Assembly: GCA_003244035.1 (NCBI GenBank)
Contig: QHBV01000214.1
Location: 3,539-10,499, forward strand
Direction of reading: 5' to 3'
From: Solirubrobacterales bacterium
GTDB lineage: Bacteria > Actinomycetota > Thermoleophilia > Solirubrobacterales > Solirubrobacteraceae
Length of the DNA: 6,961 nt
Shown piece after piece: positions 6,096 to 6,961 of this stretch (the stretch's first letter is position 1; every line of letters begins with the position of its first letter). The notes below the pieces were generated by a model. It was not told the DNA's origin. It was given only the letters and a program-made list of their open reading frames with translations, and did not search any database. The position numbers and the translations under genes were made by a program.

Positions 6096-6961
6096 AACGC
6101 ACCGTTATCTGCGCCCTGCTCGGCGCCGCGCTCGCGCTCGGACTCGCCGCGTGCGGCGAGAAAAAGGACACGCTGGCCCCGGGCCGATCAGCCCAGCAGC
6201 TGACGCTGATGCTCGACTGGTTCCCCAACGCCGACCACGTCGGCATCTACCAGGCGCTGGCAGAGGGAGACTTCTCCCGGGCGGGCCTCGACGTCCACGT
6301 CCAGGCGCCTTCCAACGCGGCGACGCCGCTGCAGCTGGTGGCCGCCGGCAAGGTCGATGCCGCAATCTCCTACGAGCCCGAGTTGATGCTGGCGCGCAAC
6401 CAGGGAGCGCCGCTGGTGTCGATCGCGGCGATCGTCCAGAAGCCGCTGAACTCGATCATGTCGATCGGCTCCAAGCACATCACCGCGCCCGCCCAGTTGC
6501 GGGGCAAGCGCGTCGGGGACTCGGGACTCGCCTCTGACCATGCGACGCTGGCCACGATCCTCGCCCACGCCGGCGTCCCCACGAGCGCGGTCAAGCAGGT
6601 CAACGTCGGCGAGAACCTCGTGCCGGCGATGCTCTCCGGGCGCGTCGACGCGACCCTCGGGGCGTACTGGAACTACGAGGGAATCCAGCTCGCGCAGCTG
6701 GGCAAGCACCCGAGCGTGCTCCGGGTCGACCAGCTCGGCGTGCCGACCTACGACGAGCTCGTCGTGGTCGTCCGCCGGAGCACGATCGCAAACCAGACCG
6801 ACGAGCTTCGCCGCTTCGTGCAGGCGCTCGCCCGCGGCTACGAGTCCGTCCGGCGCAACCCGCAGGCGGGGGTGAGCTCGCTCGTGCAGGCGAGCTCGGG
6901 GCTGGATCAGAAGCTCCAGCTCGCGAGCGTCAAGGCGACCCTGCCGGCGTTCTTCCCGGCC
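6092..6961 (+). CDS. thiY: Substrate-binding lipoprotein, NMT1/THI5-like (ThiY-like), 3' end outside window
   Basis: The first 290 residues are present and the frame is still open at the window end; ThiY-type proteins are about 310-340 residues, so little is missing. The N-terminus is a lipoprotein signal: basic MKR, a hydrophobic core, and the lipobox LAAC with the lipidated Cys21. The mature part begins with a polar linker and then LTLMLDWFPNADHVGIYQAL (37-56), the hallmark strand of the NMT1/THI5-like fold. AAGKVDAAISYEPE (84-97) and GAYWNYEG (190-197) are also typical. Family members bind HMP or N-formyl-aminomethyl-pyrimidine outside the membrane and hand it to the permease. Closely related proteins bind other ligands such as riboflavin, nitrate or sulfonates; here the TPP riboswitch points to a thiamine pyrimidine precursor. 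The ATG overlaps the permease stop (ATGA). Confidence 0.92.
   Translation, partial: MKRTVICALLGAALALGLAACGEKKDTLAPGRSAQQLTLMLDWFPNADHVGIYQALAEGDFSRAGLDVHVQAPSNAATPLQLVAAGKVDAAISYEPELMLARNQGAPLVSIAAIVQKPLNSIMSIGSKHITAPAQLRGKRVGDSGLASDHATLATILAHAGVPTSAVKQVNVGENLVPAMLSGRVDATLGAYWNYEGIQLAQLGKHPSVLRVDQLGVPTYDELVVVVRRSTIANQTDELRRFVQALARGYESVRRNPQAGVSSLVQASSGLDQKLQLASVKATLPAFFPA

Noticed and set aside
1..6961. Mobile elements, CRISPR arrays, tRNA or rRNA genes
   Set aside because: I looked and saw no transposase motifs, regularly spaced repeats, tRNA cloverleaf landmarks or rRNA segments.

Overview
The window is GC-rich (roughly 70% by eye) bacterial DNA. Codons end strongly in G/C, genes overlap tightly, and GTG and TTG starts are common. 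This fits a high-GC actinobacterium; a Thermoleophilia/Solirubrobacterales-type organism is my best guess, but that is inference from composition and gene style, not from a marker gene. It holds six protein genes, two of them cut by the window edges, and one clear riboswitch.

Region 1 (1-1864, + strand) is the 3' part of a MoxR-family AAA+ ATPase gene followed, with a 20-nt overlap, by a gene for a CoxE-like von Willebrand factor A (VWA) protein. Such pairs act as chaperone-like modules for metalloenzyme or complex maturation; the best known is CoxD/CoxE of CO dehydrogenase. The client is not visible here.

Region 2 (1874-4308, - strand) is a two-gene operon: a carbon-nitrogen hydrolase (nitrilase superfamily) followed 2 nt later by a glutamine-hydrolysing asparagine synthase. 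It converges on the VWA gene with only 9 nt between stop codons, and a GC-rich hairpin spans both stops.

Region 3 (4309-4557) is a 249-nt divergent intergenic region. Its right half carries a well-conserved TPP riboswitch (THI element) on the + strand.

Region 4 (4558-6961, + strand) is an ABC importer operon of ATPase, permease and lipoprotein substrate-binding protein, with 4-nt start/stop overlaps between successive genes. The riboswitch plus the NMT1/THI5-like binding protein identify it as a ThiXYZ-type importer of a thiamine pyrimidine precursor (HMP or formyl-aminopyrimidine). When TPP is plentiful the riboswitch should shut it down, probably by masking the Shine-Dalgarno site that coincides with its 3' edge.

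Nothing here is plainly a new system. The most interesting open question is whether the divergently transcribed nitrilase-family amidase belongs with the pyrimidine importer (for example as a deformylase of salvaged pyrimidine) or only with the asparagine synthase.
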